In this document: one piece after another, positions 5,082 through 7,883 of the stretch
Layout of the letters: every line of letters begins with the position of its first letter
Numbering within the stretch: position 1 is the first letter of the stretch
NCBI GenBank assembly: GCA_025450495.1
Contig: JANWHI010000120.1
Coordinates: 1-7,883, forward strand
Origin: Candidatus Dormiibacter sp.
GTDB lineage: Bacteria; Chloroflexota; Dormibacteria; UBA8260
DNA length: 7,883 bases
Direction: 5' to 3'
The notes under the pieces: generated by a model
Databases searched by the model: none
The model's input: the letters and a program-made list of their open reading frames with translations, nothing else
Told to the model about the DNA's origin: nothing
Program-made: the position numbers and the translations under genes

Positions 5082-6740
5082 CGCAGGATCGATGAGCTGC
5101 TCGCGATCGTGCGCCCGGCTGGAGGCGATGGCGGCGACGCGCTCGAGGGTGTCGATCTCCTCGACCGGCTTGTCGTGCCGCCAACGCGCGATCCGTGGAA
5201 AGCGCAGCGCATACCCGGAGCGATGCCGGCTCGAGTGCTGCACTGCGTCGAAGGCCACCTCGAGCACGATCTGCGGACGCACGCTGCGGTAGTGACCGCG
5301 GTCCTCAGTGGTGATGTCGAGCAGCAGCGCCGTCATCTCCGCGATCTCCGCGTCGGTGAGCCCGGTGTATGCCTTGCCGATGGTGACCAGCTCACCGCCC
5401 GCGTCGGGAACGGCGAAGGTGACGTCGCTGAGCACTCCGCGACGCTTGCCATGGCCCCATTCGGCGCCCACCACGACGACGTCCAGCGTGTCCAGCGGTC
5501 GTTTCAACTTCAGCCAGGCCAGGCCCCGTCGACCCGGGGTGTAGGCGGAGTCCGGGTCCTTGAGCATCAGCCCCTCGTTGCGGCGCTCCCGTGCGGCGGT
5601 GAAACGCTCGTCGACAGCGTCGGCGCCGACCGCGGGCTCGAGGTGGGCAAGCGCGAACCCGTCGCCGAGCGAGAGCGACTCCAGGCGACGGCGGCGCTTC
5701 CGCAGGGGCACGTCGAGCAATGACGACTCTCCGTGCAGGAGCACGTCCCAGGCCACGTAGACGACCGGCACGCTCTCGCGCATCGCCGCCGACGGGTTGC
5801 GCCGTCCGAGCCGCGTCTGCAGGTCGTGGAAGGGCAGCACCCGACCATCGCGAAAGGCGAGCACCTCGCCGTCGAGGATGACGTCGGGGATGTGCGCGGC
5901 CGCGTCGACGACCTCGGGAAACTGCTCGGTGACGTCGTTGAGGTCGCGGCTGTACAGCGCCACGCGTCCATCACCGCGGTGCAGCTGGCAGCGGACGCCG
6001 TCGTACTTGTCCTCGACCCACACGTCGTCGCCCATGCGCCGCACCGCCTCCTGCGCATCGGCCACCGGTGAGGCCAGCATGAAGCGGAGCGGCGCGAAGA
6101 AGCGCGGCCGGTCGGCGCTCTCGCCGCGGGCAACCAGGCAGGCCACCTCACCGAGATCGCTGAGCAGCATCACCGCCCTGGCGACGTCCGCCGGGGCCCG
6201 GTCGAACGCGATGCCGATCGCCTCCTCCACCAGTCCCTCGCGCAGGCCGATGCGCATGTCGCCGGTCATCAGCTTGACCACGTAGCGTCCCTCGCTCGGC
6301 GAGCAGCTGGCCAGCAACGCGGCGAGCGCCGCCTCGCGTGCCCTGGGCCCCGTGCCCGTGGCGATGGCGCCGAAGGCACGGTCGAGGTCGAGCAGGTCGA
6401 CGCCCTCGTATGTGGCGTTGGGTCGCGCCGCGGCGAGCACCTCGGCGGTGGTGTCGCCACCGTCACCGTGGCGCCGGTACGCGGCGCTGAGCTCGGCGTC
6501 GTCGACGCCGGTCGCCTCCCGAAGCACCTTGTACAGCGCCGCGCCGCCGACGTTGAGCGTCCGCGCATCACCCGGCGCGAACACGCGGCCGGCGAAGTAG
6601 CGCGTGGCCAGCAACAACCGCGGGGGATCGAGCCGCAGCAGGTGGTCGGCGAGCAGCCGCACCTTGGCCTTCTTCGAAGCGGTGGCCGCGATGGCGTCCG
6701 CGGTCACGGCGAACCCGGCGAGGGTGGTGACGGCCTCCAT
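5076..6740 (-). CDS. ATP-dependent DNA ligase
   Basis: The 554-residue enzyme seals nicks in duplex DNA through a ligase-AMP intermediate. Residues 1 to about 200 are the helical N-terminal DNA-binding domain of Lig1-type ligases (VRLLADHLLRLDPPRLLLAT; GRYVVKLMTGDMRIGLREGL at 151-170). The nucleotidyltransferase core follows, with motif I EDKYDGVRC (adenylated Lys245), SRDLNDVTEQFP (264-275), motif III ILDGEV (288-293), motif IV EGLMLKD (389-395) and motif V WLKLKR (409-414). The C-terminal OB fold ends in RSGYALRFPRIARWRHDK (507-524). ATG 6740 is the best start; the frame stays open far upstream, but that part is antisense to the HD gene and unlike any ligase. Length is normal for a replicative-style ATP ligase. 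Bacteria use NAD-dependent LigA for replication, so this is probably a repair or accessory ligase. No Ku, polymerase or nuclease gene is adjacent, so it is not a LigD-type operon. Confidence 0.95.
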   Translation of the reverse strand: MEAVTTLAGFAVTADAIAATASKKAKVRLLADHLLRLDPPRLLLATRYFAGRVFAPGDARTLNVGGAALYKVLREATGVDDAELSAAYRRHGDGGDTTAEVLAAARPNATYEGVDLLDLDRAFGAIATGTGPRAREAALAALLASCSPSEGRYVVKLMTGDMRIGLREGLVEEAIGIAFDRAPADVARAVMLLSDLGEVACLVARGESADRPRFFAPLRFMLASPVADAQEAVRRMGDDVWVEDKYDGVRCQLHRGDGRVALYSRDLNDVTEQFPEVVDAAAHIPDVILDGEVLAFRDGRVLPFHDLQTRLGRRNPSAAMRESVPVVYVAWDVLLHGESSLLDVPLRKRRRRLESLSLGDGFALAHLEPAVGADAVDERFTAARERRNEGLMLKDPDSAYTPGRRGLAWLKLKRPLDTLDVVVVGAEWGHGKRRGVLSDVTFAVPDAGGELVTIGKAYTGLTDAEIAEMTALLLDITTEDRGHYRSVRPQIVLEVAFDAVQHSSRHRSGYALRFPRIARWRHDKPVEEIDTLERVAAIASSRAHDREQLIDPAG

Positions 6741-6746
6741 GCGGTG

Positions 6747-6752
6747 ATCATC
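6747..6752 (-). promoter_or_regulatory. Candidate -10 element of the DNA ligase gene (leaderless)
   Basis: On the minus strand GATGAT ends six bases before the ligase ATG (6740). It matches the -10 consensus at four of six positions and there is no Shine-Dalgarno. The spacing again fits transcription starting at the ATG. Confidence 0.25.
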
Positions 6753-6796
6753 CCCCGATCGCCCGACCGTCCGGGCTGTACTGAGGTGCGGTGACG

Positions 6797-6802
6797 TATA
6801 AA
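6797..6802 (+). promoter_or_regulatory. Candidate -10 element of the HD phosphohydrolase gene
   Basis: TATAAA is a five-of-six match to the -10 consensus and the most AT-rich hexamer in the 81-bp gap between the divergent ligase and HD genes. Transcription would begin near 6809, which is itself an ATG. The -35 region is not recognisable. Confidence 0.4.
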
Positions 6803-6808
6803 CAGGCC

Positions 6809-6829
6809 ATGTCGAGCTCCGGTGGCTGA
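6809..6829 (+). other. Possible leaderless minicistron overlapping the HD gene start
   Basis: ATG 6809 sits six bases after the TATAAA hexamer and opens a frame of only six codons (MSSSGG) that stops at TGA 6827-6829. The GTG start of the HD gene (6822) lies inside it in another frame. A ribosome finishing the minicistron would be placed to restart at the GTG, which lacks a clear Shine-Dalgarno of its own. This may be chance. Confidence 0.2.
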
Positions 6830-7883
6830 CCACTCGCTGCCCGCGGCGGACCGCTTCAGCGAGGTCAACCTGATCGCCGACCCGCTGTACGGCTACATCG
6901 AGATCACCAAGGGCGACGGCATCGAGCCCGGCGAGCGCACCCTCCTCGACGACCCGTGGTTGCAACGCCTGCGACGCATCCACCAGCTCCAGTCCGCCTG
7001 GTGGGTGTTCCCCTCCGCCGAGCACTCGCGGTTCGTGCACCTGCTCGGCACCATGCACCTGGCCAGCCTCTTCGCTCGCCGCATCGACGCATCGCTGCGC
7101 GACGCATTCCCCGACGCCCCCTCGCCGCCGTGCGTCGAGGAGACGCTGCGCCTCGCCGGGCTTCTCCACGACGTCGGCCACGGTCCCTTCGGGCACTTCT
7201 TCGACCAGGAGGTGCTGGCCAGATGGCACCTCGACCACGAGGACATCGGTCGCTGGCTGGTGGAGAACCGGCTCGCTGAGACGATTCGCGGCCTGCGTGC
7301 GTCGCCCTCGGGTGTGTTCGAGCAGGGCGAGTCGGTCGACCCGCGCTGGGTGGCCTGGGTGATGGCGGATGCGGGCATCGCGGGGTACGAACCGCCGGGT
7401 TGGCTGGCCGCGTGCAAGCCGATCCTCTGCGGTCCGGCCACGGTGGACAACCTCGACTACGTGCGCCGCGACGCCTACATGTGCGGCATCTCGCTCGGTC
7501 CCGTCGACGTCCAGCGGCTCATCCACTATTCGTTCATCACCAACGGCACCATGGCGCTGCACATGCACGCCGCCGGCGCGCTGCAGATGTTCCTGGCGTC
7601 ACGGCTCTACATGTACACGCAGGTGTACCACCACCGCACCGGGCGGCGGTTCGACCTGTCCATGCAGGAGATCTTCGCCGACACCATCGCGCAGCTTCTC
7701 CCCGACAACCCGCTCGACAACCCTGACGACTACCTGCAGCTCACCGACTGGGCGGTGCTCGAGGCGGTGCACCGCTGGGCGCGCTCGCCTGGGAACAATG
7801 AGGAGAGGCGCCTCGGCGAGGCCTGGGGGCGGCTGTTGCGGCGCGACCTGCACTGGCACCTGGCGTACGAGAACATCGCACAC
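6822..7883 (+). CDS. HD-domain phosphohydrolase, SAMHD1/dGTPase-like, 3' end outside the window
   Basis: The frame from GTG 6822 is open to the last base (354 residues, no stop). It matches the HD superfamily, metal-dependent hydrolases that in the SAMHD1/dGTPase branch cut dNTPs to deoxynucleosides and triphosphate. Metal ligands of the H...HD...D site are visible: His73 in SRFVHLLGTMHLA, His116-Asp117 in LLHDVGHGPFGHFFD, and Asp209 in ATVDNLDYVRRDAYMCG. The catalytic-type histidines His125 and His139 (LDHEDIGRWL) are also present, so the active site looks complete. The N-terminal IEITKGDGIEPGERTLLDDP and QRLRRIHQLQ are family-typical (a substrate-facing turn before the first helix). Substrate cannot be deduced from sequence, and some relatives act on other nucleotides. 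I chose the GTG because the product aligns from about residue 18 onward; there is no clear Shine-Dalgarno. Confidence 0.88.
   Translation, partial: MADHSLPAADRFSEVNLIADPLYGYIEITKGDGIEPGERTLLDDPWLQRLRRIHQLQSAWWVFPSAEHSRFVHLLGTMHLASLFARRIDASLRDAFPDAPSPPCVEETLRLAGLLHDVGHGPFGHFFDQEVLARWHLDHEDIGRWLVENRLAETIRGLRASPSGVFEQGESVDPRWVAWVMADAGIAGYEPPGWLAACKPILCGPATVDNLDYVRRDAYMCGISLGPVDVQRLIHYSFITNGTMALHMHAAGALQMFLASRLYMYTQVYHHRTGRRFDLSMQEIFADTIAQLLPDNPLDNPDDYLQLTDWAVLEAVHRWARSPGNNEERRLGEAWGRLLRRDLHWHLAYENIAH

Noticed and set aside
3310..5184. A 624-codon minus-strand open frame
   Set aside because: It is antisense to the dCMP deaminase end and the membrane protein. Its product is a low-complexity Arg/Gln/Gly-rich string, the usual shadow of a GC-rich gene.
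6741..7568. Upstream extension of the ligase frame by 276 codons
   Set aside because: The extension is antisense to the HD gene and has no ligase-like or known domain; ATG 6740 gives a normal family length.

Overview
The window reads as very GC-rich chromosomal DNA of an actinobacterium. Several genes start with GTG, some starts have -10-like hexamers only 6-9 nt upstream and no Shine-Dalgarno (leaderless style), the tRNA carries no encoded CCA, and the protein types fit Actinomycetota. A lineage near Acidimicrobiia is my best guess from the flavour of the proteins, but this is inference.

Layout: (1) 1-1033, two short-spaced plus-strand genes of unknown function: the 3' part of a one-helix membrane protein, then a disordered, Arg/Pro-rich protein with a small folded C-terminal domain. 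(2) 1034-2600, a GTAC-rich promoter region and an SPFH/band 7 (stomatin-like) membrane protein, convergent with and overlapped by a minus-strand phosphotransferase-like gene that lost its catalytic C-terminal half. (3) 2601-2903, a repeat-rich intergenic stretch ending in a minus-strand tRNA with a CAT anticodon. Two 23-bp tandem repeats and a 28-bp duplication covering the tRNA 3' edge suggest a mobile-element end or insertion scar. (4) 2971-5058, a dCMP deaminase followed by a multi-pass membrane protein resembling GT-C glycosyltransferases. (5) 5076-6740, minus strand, an ATP-dependent DNA ligase convergent with the membrane protein; the two stop codons sit in the arms of one inverted repeat. 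(6) 6822-7883, divergent from the ligase, an HD-domain phosphohydrolase of the SAMHD1/dGTPase type that runs off the window.

Three genes touch DNA or deoxynucleotide metabolism (dCMP deaminase, DNA ligase, HD phosphohydrolase), but they lie on different strands under separate apparent promoters, so they are neighbours and not an operon. I do not see a convincing new multi-gene system. The most unusual parts are the repeat cluster beside the tRNA, the truncated kinase ending at the SPFH stop codon, and the GTAC-rich region before the SPFH gene.
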